The notes: a model not told the origin generated them from the sequence alone. 64,000 bases of DNA from Moniliella sp. 'wahieum' (GCA_003971905.1 RSEE01000011.1:620001-684000); one strand, 5' to 3'; counted from the first letter of the stretch, positions 1 through 11,960 are shown. Translations and numbers: made by a program.

Positions 1-75
1 CCGCGGACAGGAAGATGTGGGAGAAGAAACTGAATCGGACCACCGAGGCGCTCAGTGCCAAGAAAAACAAAGGGT

Positions 76-240
76 AGATGTCACAGTCGGGGCTAGGGCG
101 AGGGAGGCCAGCCAGAGTCGGAACTAGAGGTCAAGGGATGTCAGCAATCGTTCGTGGGGAGGAAGCAAGAGCAGAGGACACGGTGCGAAGCTGAAGAACA
201 GGGACTAGGGAAGGGGCGAGACGCTCGGGACGAAGGAAAT
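76..240. repeat. Dispersed noncoding repeat A, copy 1
   Basis: This is one of four diverged copies of a roughly 170-base segment; the others are near 5885-6058, 21868-22035 and 46484-46690. The shared order is a GTCACAGTC-like start, GACTA..GGTCAAGG, TTCGTGGGGA, CAAGAGCAGAGGACA, GCGAAG, then GAGACGCTCGGG near the end. No copy has a consistent reading frame. Around 21.6-22.2 and 46.1-46.8 kb it lies inside a longer repeated segment next to F-box genes, so it may be a remnant of that duplicated unit or an old transposon. The boundaries are approximate. Confidence 0.6.
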
Positions 241-254
241 AGAAATAGGAGCGA

Positions 255-343
255 AGTCACTAGTCACTAATAGGCGCTAGTCACTACTCTATATAGTCAC
301 TAGTCAGCGAGTCAGCGCTAGCCAGCGCAGTCAGCGCTCAGGC
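255..343. repeat. Cluster of AGTCACT / GTCAGCG short repeats
   Basis: AGTCACT occurs at 255, 262, 279 and 295 and grades into GTCAGCG/CCAGCG units up to about 340. Smaller clusters of the same heptamer occur near 8314-8334 and 15394-15409, all in noncoding sequence. The role is unknown; local slippage or clustered protein-binding sites are both possible. Confidence 0.5.
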
Positions 344-465
344 AAACGATGACAGTAGATATCACATACATCAGCGTATCACAGAGAAGATCTTCTGATT
401 TTTATACATCCGTCCATCTGTCGTGTTCCCATCGCAGGGCGCTTCATCTCCCTTTTGAATCCATA

Positions 466-828
466 TCATTGACAGAGCTTAAGGCTGGGACAGGGGGAAC
501 GATACGTCTAAACCGAACCGTTCATCTTGCGGGGGTTACTTGAAAGCGCCACTAAGGTCCTATAACGCAGACCCCCTTTTTCTTTACGTCATGCTTACCT
601 ATTTGTTTGCGCGGGCGGAATGCGCACCCCACCCCCGCGTGCTCAGCCATGCACATGGGTGATAAAATTCCTCCAGCGTGGAACAGTGGAACGGTGGCTA
701 AGGTGGCGACGGGGAACGGTGGCTACGGTGGCGAAGGTGGACCGGTGGCTAAGGTGGCGACGGTGCACCAAGCACCAAGCTGGGGCGAAGCCCCAGCTGA
801 CCGGGCCGTAGGCCCGGTGGTCTTCTAG
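466..828 (+). mobile_element. Candidate non-autonomous Helitron-like element
   Basis: The segment begins with TC preceded by A (465) and ends with CTAG (825-828) followed by T. It therefore sits between A and T, as Helitrons do. Two GC-rich hairpins lie just before the 3' end. The first is at 778-798 (stem AGCTGGGGC, loop GAA). The second is at 799-822 (GACCGGGCC, loop GTA, GGCCCGGT). A degenerate relative at 20343-20645 shares the first 90 bases and both hairpins exactly. No transposase is encoded, so it would be mobilised in trans. The Helitron assignment is inferred from the termini only. Confidence 0.45.
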
Positions 829-1487
829 TTAATCATTAATCATTCCGTTCCGAGTAGATTCTGCCGTTGTCATTGCAGGGCACAACATGCTTCAAGTGAA
901 GCTTCAGCGCCTTCAGCTTCAAGCTTGAAGCTTGATATATCAGGTCATCGATCACCGGCACCCCACATGCTCGTCTCTCCATGGGGATTACCGGCCTTAC
1001 CAGTTACCGGTTATTCTTGTACTATCTATCGTCCCACCAAGTTCTCTCCATCTCATTCAGGACATGATGTATGATGTATGATGATCGATGATCGCTGACA
1101 TAGGACAGGGGACATGTGACGTGCGGGGCACGAAGAGGACGTCCACTTGCAAAAACCTAGAATACCAACCACCATTAATATAGTAGGACCAAATTAAAGC
1201 CGTGCCCTCTATGAAGTCCCCCTAGTCCTAGCCATTCCGTACATGTGACATGTGTGACATGAGCATGCGAGCCCGCGGGGCCCCAACCACACTGGTCTCA
1301 GAAGCATGCAAGCCCCCATAATACTGTGAGGAGATTGTTCTCCTTAGGACCGGCACCGGGGGATCTGCATACTTAAGTAATAAACCTCTTCTTCATTTCC
1401 ATCGCTATCCATCTAAAGTTGTACCCGACATCAGCCGCACCACCTTCGCTCATTGTTACCAATATCGGCACTGGGGTTTTCCTGCAG
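829..1487. other. Intergenic sequence upstream of the GH3 gene
   Basis: No credible gene is visible. There are short imperfect repeats such as TGATGTATGATGTATGATG near 1065-1085 and ACATGTGACATGTGTGACAT near 1243-1262. The last 100 bases before the GH3 start contain a TA-rich patch (CTTAAGTAATAAA, 1372-1384) that could act as core promoter. Confidence 0.4.
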
Positions 1488-4032
1488 ATGCTACGCCAAG
1501 TTCTATTACTGGCTCTTGCAGCCGTCCATCTCGTTCAAGCCATCCTTACCCTGAACCCGACCCGGTTCTTGGCTGGACTGGCGTTGAAACGCTCAATCTC
1601 CCCCGTGCAACCGGTCCAACGCCCGCACTGCAGACCAATGGTACCGGCCGTTGGGTCGAGGCGATCGCGAAGGCCAAGCAGGCCGTGGCCAAGCTCACCG
1701 ACGAAGAAAAGGTTTGGCTTGTGACAGGCACCGGGTGGTTGGCTGGCCAATGCTCTGGCAACATTTGGCCTCTCGAAAAGATCGGGTTTAAGGGCTTGTG
1801 TCTACAGGACGGACCTCTGGGTGTACGTGGAGCCGACTTGGTTACAGTTTGGCCCACAGGCATCACCACTGCTGCCCACATTCAGCTCGAATCTCACCCG
1901 TGCCCGCGGCGTTGGTATGGGCGAGGAGTTCCGTGCCAAAGGGGCCAATGTCCAACTGGGCCCCGGGATGAACATGCTACGTGCTCCAGAGATGGACGAA
2001 GCTGGGAAATGTGCGGTGCAGACGCTTACCTCTGGTGAGGCTGCCTACCATACCATCCAAGGTGTTCAGTCAACGGGCGTCCAGGCCTGTGCCAAGCACT
2101 ATATCCTCAATGATCAAGACATGCTCGCAACAACTACTCATACGTTCCTCATACGGCCGTTCCGTGGGCCTCTACTGCTCTCATCGGCCGCACGTATACT
2201 GACGATATACATATTGTGACTCAGGTCGGTGGCTGAAGAGCGTCCGCAGAGAGATCTACCTCCATCCTTTCCCTCCGCAGTGTGCAGGCTGATGTGGCCT
2301 CAGTCATGTGCAGTTACAACGAAGTCAACGGTACGTATGCGTGCGAGAACGATGAAACCCTCAACACGATCCTCAAGTACGAGATGGAATTTAATGGCTA
2401 TGTGATGTCGGATTGGGAGCCCACCACTCAGGGCCAAGTCGGCCAATGCAGGGCTCGACGTGTCCATGCCAGGTGAAATCGACTCGGCCCCCTACGGTTT
2501 CAGTGCCGCAGGGGACTTCAACCCGCTTCCTGTCGTTCCGGGGCCTAATGGGAATCTCACTTCGTATTGGGGCAAGAATCTTCTGGTTGAAATCAAAATG
2601 GATCGGTGCCCATCGAACGGGTGATATGGTATCACGTATTTTGACACCCTGTACATGCTCGGTCAAGATGATGATTTCCCCACCCCCAACTTCTCAGCCA
2701 TTGACCAGCCAATGCGACGGACCAGCAGGCGGTCAACGCCATGTCTCAAAACCATTCCAGCGTAGCCCGGAGGTCGCTGCCGCAGGCACGGTGTTGCTCA
2801 AGAACACCGGTGGGCTCCCCTCAACAAACCTAAGAAGTTGTCTCTCATTGGATCTGATGCGCGCCAGCCCATAACGGGCTTAACTACTTCCTTGTCAACA
2901 CGGGCGTTGACGGAGTCATCGGAACAGGTTGGGGGAGTGGCACGGGAACTTTTGCCTACCTCGTCTCGCCATATGAGGCCATTGCCCAGTACGTTTCGTT
3001 CCTCCTAAGTTCTCATTTTATTGCCATGTTGCGTATATGAAGGACCAAAATACTAACAATGCTTTAATGTTGCACACACGTTTTTCCAGACAAGTGTATC
3101 AAGACCGCACCGGTTTGGCCTGGACATTCAATGACACCGACTACTGCAAGCTCAAACGATCGCTGCTCCGGCCCAGGCGGCGGTTGTGTTTATCTTCAGT
3201 GACTCGGGGAAGCCTTATTCACTGTCGAGGGAACCGCGGGCGACCGAACACCTTACTGCTTGGAAACGACGCAACAAGATGGTCAAGAATGTGGCTGCTG
3301 TGAACAACAACACCATTGTTGTCATCCACTCGGGAGCACAGGTGGAGGTCGAAGAGTGGATCGAGCACCCCCGTGACCGCGGTGCTGTGGGCCGGCATGG
3401 CTGGTAGTGAGGCCGGGAACGCAGTGGCTGATGTTTATACGGCCGCGTCAACCCCAGTGGCCGTCTGCCTTCACTATTGCCAAGAAACGCGACGATTACA
3501 GCGCGGATGTGGTATACACGACGAATGCAACGCACACCGAGATCAAGTACTGGGAGGGCTTGCATGTCGACTACCGCTGGTTCGACTCGCCGGGAGCGCC
3601 TACGCCTCGTTACCCTTCGGACACGGTCTGTCTTACACCACGTTTGACTACGCTAACTCCAAGGGCGCCTTCCTCCCCGGAAAGCAGCTGTTCAATTCCT
3701 CCTTGTGCTCGCACGCGTACCCTCCGGAGCTGTTTGAGGACGTGTTTTCCTTTAGCTTTGACATTACCAACAATGGTACCCTTGATGGGTTTGAGGTGCC
3801 GCAGGCGTACCTTTCCTTCCCCCCTCGAGCGGAGAGCCGCCCAAGGTGTTGCGCAAGTTTGACCGCTTTGCCTGGCGAAGGGAGAGACCAAGACGGTGAC
3901 TTGGACGCTTAACACATACGACCTGTCTGTCTGGAGTCCAAGCACCATAAGTGGGTTGTTCCCCATGGAACGACCAAGCTCCTTATTGGTGCAAGCTCCC
4001 GGGACATTCGTCTTTCCCTCCCGGTCGCGTAA
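1488..4032 (+). CDS. GH3-family beta-glucosidase, secreted, frame-broken
   Basis: This is a glycoside hydrolase family 3 beta-glucosidase of the secreted fungal type, which releases glucose from cello-oligosaccharides. It starts with a signal peptide ([18 protein letters not shown]). Family blocks follow in order: [63 protein letters not shown], and YVMSDW, whose Asp (codon 2411-2413) is the expected catalytic nucleophile. Then come [14 protein letters not shown] and a fibronectin III-like C-terminal domain ending [14 protein letters not shown] before TAA. A clear intron runs 2989-3089 (GTACGT..CCAG). The frame changes at least eight times (near 1535, 1880, 1990, 2034, 2125, 2420 and others). 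That is denser than in the housekeeping genes here, so it may be a real pseudogene on top of assembly errors. Confidence 0.85.
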
Positions 4033-4550
4033 ACATATACGTGAAGGTTAGGGACCTGAACCCGCCTTTGAACCAACCAACACTACTTTTCTTTTACATC
4101 ACTTGGTGAACTCCCTCTCTTTTATTTTGTCGGCAAGCCCGTGCTCTACGATTCCAAATAGTGTAACTGATGGCTTGATTATTCTCCCGTGCAGGGTCAT
4201 AGATGATCATCTGTAGAGATTGAGGGCCGTGCTCCAAAATTTGAAGGTACTATATAGCTGTGGATGTTTGACACGGGTACTATCCTACTACCCTCGTCGA
4301 TATTTGACACCCTGTATCCGTCGAGAATAGATATTGTGCTCAACAAATATTAAGAGCGAAGACATATAAATAGCAAAATCTACACTACGAGTTCAATCAA
4401 AGATTCATGGATATCCCTGTGGAAATTCCACGAAGGGGGAAAACAGTATAGAAACCTGTGTGTTCTCAGATCTCATGCGTGGGTTCTATTCATCCGCCAA
4501 CGAGAATCTAGAAAGAAAAGGTCAGAAGATCAACGTCGGTAAGGGTAATA

Positions 4551-5533
4551 CTATGCCCAGAGTCCGGCTAACAAAACGTACTGAACCAAAAAGAACACCC
4601 CCTCTTCTCCTTTCTTGCGACGGTCACGGGCGACAAAGTAGACCGCCTGTCCATTCCAATACTTGCGGATGTCAAATGCTAGCGCCCACGAAGGCGCCAA
4701 TCCAAAGGTGGGCAATTGAGTGTGAGCGAGCCGAAATCGACCATACCATGTGCAAAGTCGGCAGTTACGAGGTCGTCCCCCAAATTGCACACTTGTCCGA
4801 TGTTTCGCAGAGGAAAAGTAAGAAACACGCGCTTTGGCTGAGGCAGGGGCTTGGGACCACGCCTTAGTGGACGTTTCCTTTTCTCTGAAGCGGGGGTAGA
4901 AGAGCCAGAGGAAAGTCGGACCTTTAGCTCTTCCTCCCCCTCAGGCAGCAGAGGTGAAACATCATCTTGAATGTACCCCTCCCCAATGGTGGGGGCGCAG
5001 GGAAAGCAGGCCACGTCTCTTGCGCAGTTACTTGTCTACTCGCATCCTCGGCATCGTGGCTACCAGAGGCGACAGTGCCCAGGGCTGGTCCGCATACAAA
5101 TCTTGGGTCAGGTTGGGGTCGATGAATTTCATCACCTGAAGTGCTAGGCTAGTTCCATAAGGCAGACTGTCCTGTACACAGGGAACACAGTGCAAGTCAG
5201 TAATGTCATGGCTCCCATGGAAGGTAGAGACAACGACGTACCCGAACCGGTTGATCAAATTCATTCCCCCACAGTAAGTCATCAGCGGAAACAGGGGCCA
5301 GGAAACGGCCTTGGAACTGAATACTCCACGTGACTTGCTGGCCATAGTCGTGGTGGAAGTAAGGTGCGTCGCTAGCCTCGGGGCGATCGGGATCGGGGAA
5401 GTTCTTAATGCGCACTGTCAACAGACCATCAAAAGAGTCGGTCTTGATGGCTAGCGGGTGCATCGTCGTTGACGTGGACCGGCGCGAGGGTGTCGCGTGT
5501 GCCGCCGGCGAGCACACGGAGGCGAGGCGGCAT
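4551..5533 (-). CDS. DUF1769 family protein
   Basis: The frames together match the fungal DUF1769 family, whose function is unknown to me. The proposed start gives MPPRLRVLAGGTRDTL. Next are the family blocks SFDGLLTVRIKNF, an SIQFQGRF segment, DDLLWGNEFDQPVR, LPYGTSLALQVMKFIDP and DQPWALSPLVATM. The C-terminal part has TFPLRNIGQVCNLGDDLV, DFAHGMVDFGSL and AFDIRKYWNGQAVYFVARD, ending FFLVQYVLLAGLWA. An intron at 5172-5241 (GTACGT..TACAG) joins DQPVR to DSLPYG exactly. Another intron or break lies near 4950-5030. One frameshift is needed near 5460. It converges on the GH3 gene. Confidence 0.8.
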
Positions 5534-5884
5534 GGAAGAGAAGGACTGGGCACAACGCGCCAACCGCCTATCGAGGTGGAGATGGCGGGGGAAAGTAGCG
5601 GCTGGGCTACTGGGATGAGGTGTCTGCGCCCGGTGGTATCAAAGGCGAACTACTGCCGATCGGAACGGCCGAAGATGCTTCGCATGAATTTGTCATTGGT
5701 GCGGGCAAGGAAACTGGTCCGTGCGCTGAAGGTGAAACATTTCATCCTTCTGTCATCATGCATCATGTATCATGCATCATCCAGAGGTAGCCGAATAAAT
5801 GATTGGGAGGCTGCTCTGTGACGCGCGTGACGTCACGGAAGGCCGAGAGTCGAACAGACTTTTGTCCTAATCGGGGAAAGGAGA

Positions 5885-6058
5885 GAGAGATCACACAACA
5901 GTCACAACTATTGGTCAAGAATGTAACAATTGTTCGTGAGGAAGAAGCAAGAACAGAGGACATGGGTACGAAGCAGAATAACACGGAAAGTGCGAGACGC
6001 TCGAGGCGAGGAAATTTTGGAAATGTGAGAGAGAGATCAGCCAAACTTATGACAATTT
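5885..6058. repeat. Dispersed noncoding repeat A, copy 2
   Basis: This copy matches the unit at 76-240. It has GGTCAAGAATGTAACAATTG, TTCGTGAGGAAGAAGCAAGA, GAGGACATGGG, GCGAGACGCTCGAGGCG and a tail ATCAGCCAAACT that is shared with the copy ending near 46680. It has no coding capacity. Confidence 0.6.
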
Positions 6059-9007
6059 TCTTTCATGTGGGGGCATTGAGATAAATCCGTCGCGCGAGAC
6101 GAAGAAAACATGTGGTCTAGGAGACTTCATCCACCCCTTGACCATGGACGTGTCAAGGGCGGACCTCGGCCTGGGGGCCATCGCCCGCGGGGGTTAACCT
6201 TTATTAAGGGGTTCAATCCCCAGGAGGTCGGAAGCGTCGACTCACACTGGTAGTTTCGTACTTGGGTTTGGAGGTGGATCTGTCAAAGGATAGGAACAAG
6301 AAAATGCTTTTGGGCCTATAGCAGAGGTGCGGATGCTTTTGTAGTAGGGCAAGGCTGAGCGCTCAGGCTATGAGCAGGCACCGGCTTGGGCAGTAATAAT
6401 TACATAGGTGTCTGAAGCCGTCAGGAGGCTGATAAGGTACGGGAGGACAAGGAGAGACAGGACGATACTGCCTGGAGTGGGCCTGGAGCTGACTGGAATC
6501 TCTATGGATCATACATTATGAGGAATTCGAGCCAGAACGGGGAAGACTGTGGATGGTATAGACTGCAAGGCGTGGGGAGCGATATCAGTACTAATAGAGC
6601 AATCATAAGAGCAGAAGTTTTCCTTTTCAATTGGCGAATACGGTCCTTGGAGGGAAAACTCACGGCCTTGGGAATCATGAAAGCCTAACAAAGAAACATG
6701 GGGCAATCATAGAGAGAGAAGAGAAAGTGAGACAAGGTAAAGGGTTGATGAACGATCGCCGCCAGGGAGACTGTTTTAATATAAGATTAACGGCACAAAC
6801 CCCCACCGAAAATGATATGAGGTGTTGACTGGGGGGTCCGAGGGCCAATCACCTCTAAAAGCCACGCTGACTTGGTCTTATCCTCCAAGTTATTAATGGC
6901 TGTGCTGTGTCCGGATTCGACCGGTCTCGAGATCGAGCCCCAGACGTTAGTCTAGTTGCCGGCTCCATGCTCATCCCTCTCTTCCTTCTGGGACTATAGT
7001 CCCCCCTCTTAACTGTCTTTGATGTCCCACCATCGCCTTCGACGCTCTGCTGTCCAACAGATTTTCTGGCAGAGATATAGGCCGTAATTATGAAGCTCAA
7101 AACGGGAACGCAGGGTGGGGGGGGGCAAAAGAACGGTAAACGGAGGTGAAAAGGATCGACCGCGTAGTTAACGGTACGTAGGGTCTCGGTGGCCGCCTCG
7201 ACCATCGGACACGGTACGACTCCCCATATGATCTGACTGGGTTGCGGTAGGGAGTGAGTTCGTGGTGGGGTCGAAACGAGGAAGAAGTCCGGAAGTGGAC
7301 CAGGTGTGGGGCAAGCAAGGCAGAAGGAGGGAGTGTGTTAGGAACAGCTGGGACCGCTGTCCCGCCTTCGCCCGTGACAACACAAGCGCACAAAATCTGA
7401 TCGGCGGTCACATGTAACAGGCTCTTCTTCGGACTCCCGACGCTCAATTGACGTCATTTGGACGGGATGGCCTCACATTTCACATTGACCATCATCGAAA
7501 TCATCTCACATGCCCAGGCCTTATTCGGACGGAAAAGAACCAAAGAAAACAAGCTTAAATTGAGGCTTGGGTATCCCGCGTTGCGTTCCACTCATCCACA
7601 ACCTTCCGAATATCCATCGATTAAGGCACATACGACATGATACATGTGATGCTCAGATGCGTAAGATGTAACAGCTACTCTTCGGCGATCACCGATTCCA
7701 TATGGGATGGTGGCCATGTGGTGGCGGGCTGTATAATAATGCATGAGACTTCTGAACCGATGAAAAAAAACGAAGCTAGTAAAACGCGCATCGGTATAGT
7801 TTCCTGGAATCGGCTATATAGATTCTCCGAGGATGCCATGGAGGTTACACGCCGTCGTCAGGTTCGGGAATAGGCGTGTATACCTTTTAGCGCAGATGTT
7901 GACTGTGGTATACTTTTCTTGCACACCTCTTGTATGAAACTCGCCGCCTGTTCACGAGCCTGCAACCCCACACCTGGCACACTTCGACAATGAAAACCAC
8001 GAGACAGAGGCCCAGCCTATCCCAGTCCATCCCTATAGTTGTCCTATACGTCGAATAACCGCTACAGAAATGCTGGTTCTGTGGTGGCCTCGGGGTGTGG
8101 GCATGGATTACATCGATTACAGATGATTGATGACCGGTGAGCGATGAGCGGTGAGCGGACACTCATTTTGGCTTGGCGTGTCTTGAAGAAGCGAGAGAGT
8201 TCTACTCGTCGTGGCGTCTCGCTCGATCATGTCGATCAATAGGATGCACCTGCCCTTTTATTCGGCCGCCCGCATTTCTATGCCCAGCGCCTCAGCAGGC
8301 CTCCCGAATTACAAGTCACTAGTCACTAGTCACGCTAGTTAGCCACGCATTGACGTCACACATCAACATCCTGGCTTGCACCGGTTGTCGGGTCTCCGAG
8401 GCAACAGCTGGGGCGGGGCGGGCGTTTGCGTGGGGTGGGTGATCGATGATCCAGACGACGACAGCTTGTTTGCCTCTAGGCTGCTGGCGGCCCAGGGGCA
8501 CTAGGCCCGTTCGTGGCATAGCACCTCTCCCTTGCCTCCTGTGCAGCGGGGTGCTCCGTCCCCCCACACACCGCTATTGTGCTCCTCACATGCTTTTAAT
8601 TGCTCACCGTCACTCTTGGTACAACCGGTAACCTTCGCGCTAACCTTGTTCCTGTGCACACATTATACGAGACATGTGGCCGATCGATGACTGGCCACCT
8701 CTCCTGTAAACTCCTCTTCAGAAAGTGTCCTGTTCCATGACCCAACATCTTGGCCATCTAGCCAACAAGAAGAGGCGTAACGCGTAATGCACGTAATGCG
8801 TAATGATCGATGATCGTTAAGTTAAACGTTAATCGCATAATACGTGTGATGTGGATGTGGCTGCCAGCATTGCATTATTGCATGATCTTTATGGGCTGAG
8901 GATAGCTATTTAATAGACGGCGCCTGCGTGTCGGATCTCCACCACGCCACCACCCCATCCACATCCACACCATCCACACTCTCCTCCCTATTTCTCTTTC
9001 CCCCAAG
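6059..9007. other. Gene-poor intergenic stretch
   Basis: I see no supported gene in about 2.9 kb. The open frames here are short, lack recognisable domains and overlap on both strands. Noted elements are a G-run at 7117-7127, an AGTCACT cluster at 8314-8334, and repeats of the GTAATGCGTAATGATCGATGATCG type near 8785-8815. A pyrimidine-rich tract (about 8935-9004) directly precedes the next gene and probably belongs to its promoter or 5' UTR. Confidence 0.45.
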
Positions 9008-9647
9008 ATGCTGTTCACGCCCTTCTCCGCTCTTCTCGCCCTCGTGGCGAGCACGGCGTACGCTGCCCCCCTTGCTCCCCGCTCCGAGGTCGTTCGGGAT
9101 CGGGCTACAACGCCCCGTCCCTCGAGCTCTACAACGACAAGGGCTTCAACAAGACGGTTGCCTTTGGCTCGACGCGTGACAAGGCTGGGTACAAGGTCCT
9201 GGACCTCTCATCCCCCAAGGAAGGCTTTACCTTCTATGGAGTGGGCGCCCACACCCTCGGCACCTGGGGCTCGGAAACGGGACAAGCAACAACGATGGCG
9301 AAACGGTCATCTTTGGTCAGCTCACCCCCTCGGCCTACCCTGAGCGCTGTGTCACCGCCCACGCACTCAACACCAATAGCCTATCCCACTTTTCGGCCGC
9401 GCCCTGTGTCCATGCAGACGACGCTACCATTCGCCCGCAGATCTGGGAACTGCGTCTGGTCCCTCACTGCACCGGACCTCATTGCGCTCACGAGTACCAG
9501 TACGACTACCAGCTCTACTTTATCGGTGGCGAGGTGCCCACCAACGACCTCGGTTACTACACCCTGGCTCCCATCGACAATGCCCACCAAAGCGTGGGCA
9601 CGAAATTGGGTGAAGACCGGACGTACAAGCTGCACTTTGGCAACTAA
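9008..9647 (+). CDS. Small secreted cysteine-containing protein, unknown
   Basis: The frame opens with a clear signal peptide (MLFTPFSALLALVASTAYAA, likely cleaved after AYA or AA). After one indel near 9100 it continues GYNAPSLELYNDKGFNKTVA and FTFYGVGAHTLGTWG. After a second near 9285 it continues DGETVIFGQLTPSAYPERC and QIWELRLVPHCTGPHCAHEY, ending TYKLHFGN. The mature protein would be about 190 residues with four cysteines (ERC, APC, PHC, PHC), consistent with two disulfides in an extracellular protein. I recognise no family. A secreted effector-like or cell-surface role is possible but is only inference. The frame restored from three pieces is uninterrupted to the stop. Confidence 0.65.
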
Positions 9648-11480
9648 TTTCACCTACCCGTCGGTTCTGTGCCGGTAGTAGTACCGCTTGCGGTTCTTAC
9701 ACTTCTCTGTTTCTCATTTCTTCTTTGCCCCTCACACATTCGCTGCGCCTCCTATGCAGTACGCATTTTTCACTCTCGGCCAAAAACAAGTTCTATCCTT
9801 CACAGCCACACCTGGCATTGCAATCCAATTTTTCTGCGCCGTTCATCACGTTCATCTCACGTTCATCATGTTCATCGCCGTCGTCTCCTCCTCATTACTA
9901 TAGGCAATTCATAATTTGCAGTGAGCTTAATCATCAGGACGAAGAGATACTGCGCCTACCAACTGGCCCTCGCTCATTATTAAGGCGTGTCCTTTTTGCA
10001 CGTGCCCCAACAGCAGCCCACTCAAGAGGCCGCAGTAGAGTCGACAGCCGTACAGCTGGCCCCCTCGCATTCGATTACGCCCAAAAATTGGATGGAGCGC
10101 GAATGGATACGAATTAGCGTGATACAAATGTGAGCGTTAAACGTCTCCAATGAGACTTTTCAGTGAGACTCTTCACAGTGAGATTATTCAGTTGGTGAGC
10201 CATTCTTCCAGTCCTCATCTTCCAATATCTTTTTGCTTCTCCTCTTCCTTGTGGTGGCATAGTGCCCATGCGTCGTAGCCGTGTGCCCAGTGAGAACACA
10301 GAGATGAGTAGGTCTTGTGGGGAATGAGCACATGAGCTGGTCTATTAGCCCCTTAATGAGGTTTTATAGCATAGCTATAGTACATTATACACCTCTCTTC
10401 TCTCTTCGTTTATTATGTTCTGTTGACCACCAGTGGTCTAGAGCCCATCGGCCTTCAGTGACACGTGGCCCGATCCACACAGTGCACCGGGGCAGTGAGT
10501 TCCGACCCTTCCACGGGTTTCCACTGGCCTCCAGGCCAGGAGCCCATCAAGGCCCATAGCTCTAGCTCTCCTTAGCTCTTGAATGCCATCTCCATCCACC
10601 ATCGCCAGCATCGCTAGCTAGGCCTGTGACATGTTCCCTTCTCAGTCTATCAGCTGTATGTTGGCGCTGCCACACTTTCATGACGACAGAGAAGTATTGA
10701 GCACTGAGGACACATGTGACAATGTGACCACACATGTGCTGTGAGAGGGATGTGGCGGTGTGTAGGTTTTTGATCAAAAAAGTATTTTTCCACATACGAG
10801 TTCTTATCCCCCCTGGTTTGCATCTCCCGGTTCTCCTCCCAGCGTAGTCTATCAGGGTGAACGTTCGAGCGCATATGAGGAGGAACCGTACATGGGGTGG
10901 TTGGGATAGGGGGGTGGAGAGAGATGTAGGAAAGCTGGGAAACGTTAGTACGTCGGTCGAGTTGGCAGAGTTGATCCTTCCTTCCCTCCCTTGCAGGTGA
11001 CGCAAGCCAAAGGCATAATAGTAGGGCACCACGTGCGGGACCAATCATTGCCTTTGTACATGGTTGAACTGGCTGGGCCCAAGAGAGAGTCAACGCGATT
11101 GGACCACAGGCTTAGTTGGTTCCCCATCCGCGGTTGACCGACTGTGTGTATATACATATAGGAAGTAGTCAGTATCAGGTCAATGGTGGGACCCCGAGTC
11201 TTCATTCCTGTCCACGGAAAGGATAAAAGGAGAAAACGTATAAGTAATAACCGTGTCGAAGAGACCTTGCCTCCAACGCAACGGCCATCAATTGTGCAAA
11301 GAGCGGGTGAGGAAAGAAACGCTACTATAGGGTCGAGACTATGGACACAAGACAAGCGACCAGAGGCGAACAGCAGTGGAACAAGGAATAGTGCCCTGAT
11401 GGGAGAAACGCCGGCATGGAGAACCAGATTGAGGTCACAAAAACAAAAGGAAAGCGAAAGTGGTGAGCAAAAACAAAAAG
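9648..11480. other. Intergenic stretch, no gene recognised
   Basis: Open frames up to 267 codons occur on the minus strand (10945-11748), but they run through the tRNA gene and show no domain, so I regard them as chance. A short near-perfect hairpin occurs at 10539-10560 region text (GCCCATCAAGGCCCATAGC) but is unremarkable. I see nothing else. Confidence 0.4.
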
Positions 11481-11568
11481 CGAATCCTGCCGGGGTCGAA
11501 CCGACGACCATTACCATACCTCTCGGGATGGACCGGAAAGTAACACTCTGCCACTGAGCTAAGGATCG
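11481..11568 (-). tRNA. tRNA-Arg (anticodon CCG) with a 16-nt intron
   Basis: Read on the minus strand this folds as a tRNA. The D arm has GCTCAGTGGCAGAGT. The anticodon stem is TTACT/GGTAA, with loop TT-CCG-G interrupted by about 16 nt before the final T. The T arm is GTCGG-TTCGACC-CCGGC. The acceptor pairs GATCCT with AGGATT. The first acceptor pair is C:C, which may be an indel or a substitution. A T-run for Pol III termination follows (+ strand A-runs at 11468-11479). The anticodon would read CGG codons. The intron lies one base 3' of the anticodon, as expected. Confidence 0.75.
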
Positions 11569-11960
11569 TGGGCGACGTTTGTTGAGTAAACGGAGTCCGG
11601 AGGAGCGGTACTGATGTGGTGCCTGCTTGTATAACCCTAGCCTTGGCACCGCCCTGGCAGGCCCTGGCACAGCCCCTGAGGCCTGTGTGACATGTGACAT
11701 GTAACACAGCCATGATGCATGCATGACGTCAGGCAGCCACTCTTGCAACGCTTTTGCTAAGCCCTAAACCGTCAACTAGTCGGAATGGTATACTGCTGCG
11801 TTTCTGCGCTGCTTTGTTAGTGTCACCACGCACCATCGCCTCGAATGTCCTCATTGCCAACCTCCCTGCCGTCCAAGTCTTCTGACTTGTTTAAGCCGGC
11901 CCCTCGATTTCCACTCGGTGTGGTGTTGGGCAGCGTCTCTGCGTTTGCCAGGAACTGTGC

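Noticed and set aside
6164..6231. Possible tRNA around GGGGTTCAATCCCC
   Set aside because: A T-loop-like hairpin is flanked by partly complementary GACCTC/GAGGTC, but the T loop has the wrong size, the D and anticodon arms do not fold, and no anticodon is identifiable.
10945..11748. 267-codon minus-strand open frame
   Set aside because: It runs straight through the tRNA-Arg gene, has no domain and lacks a plausible promoter; chance open frame.
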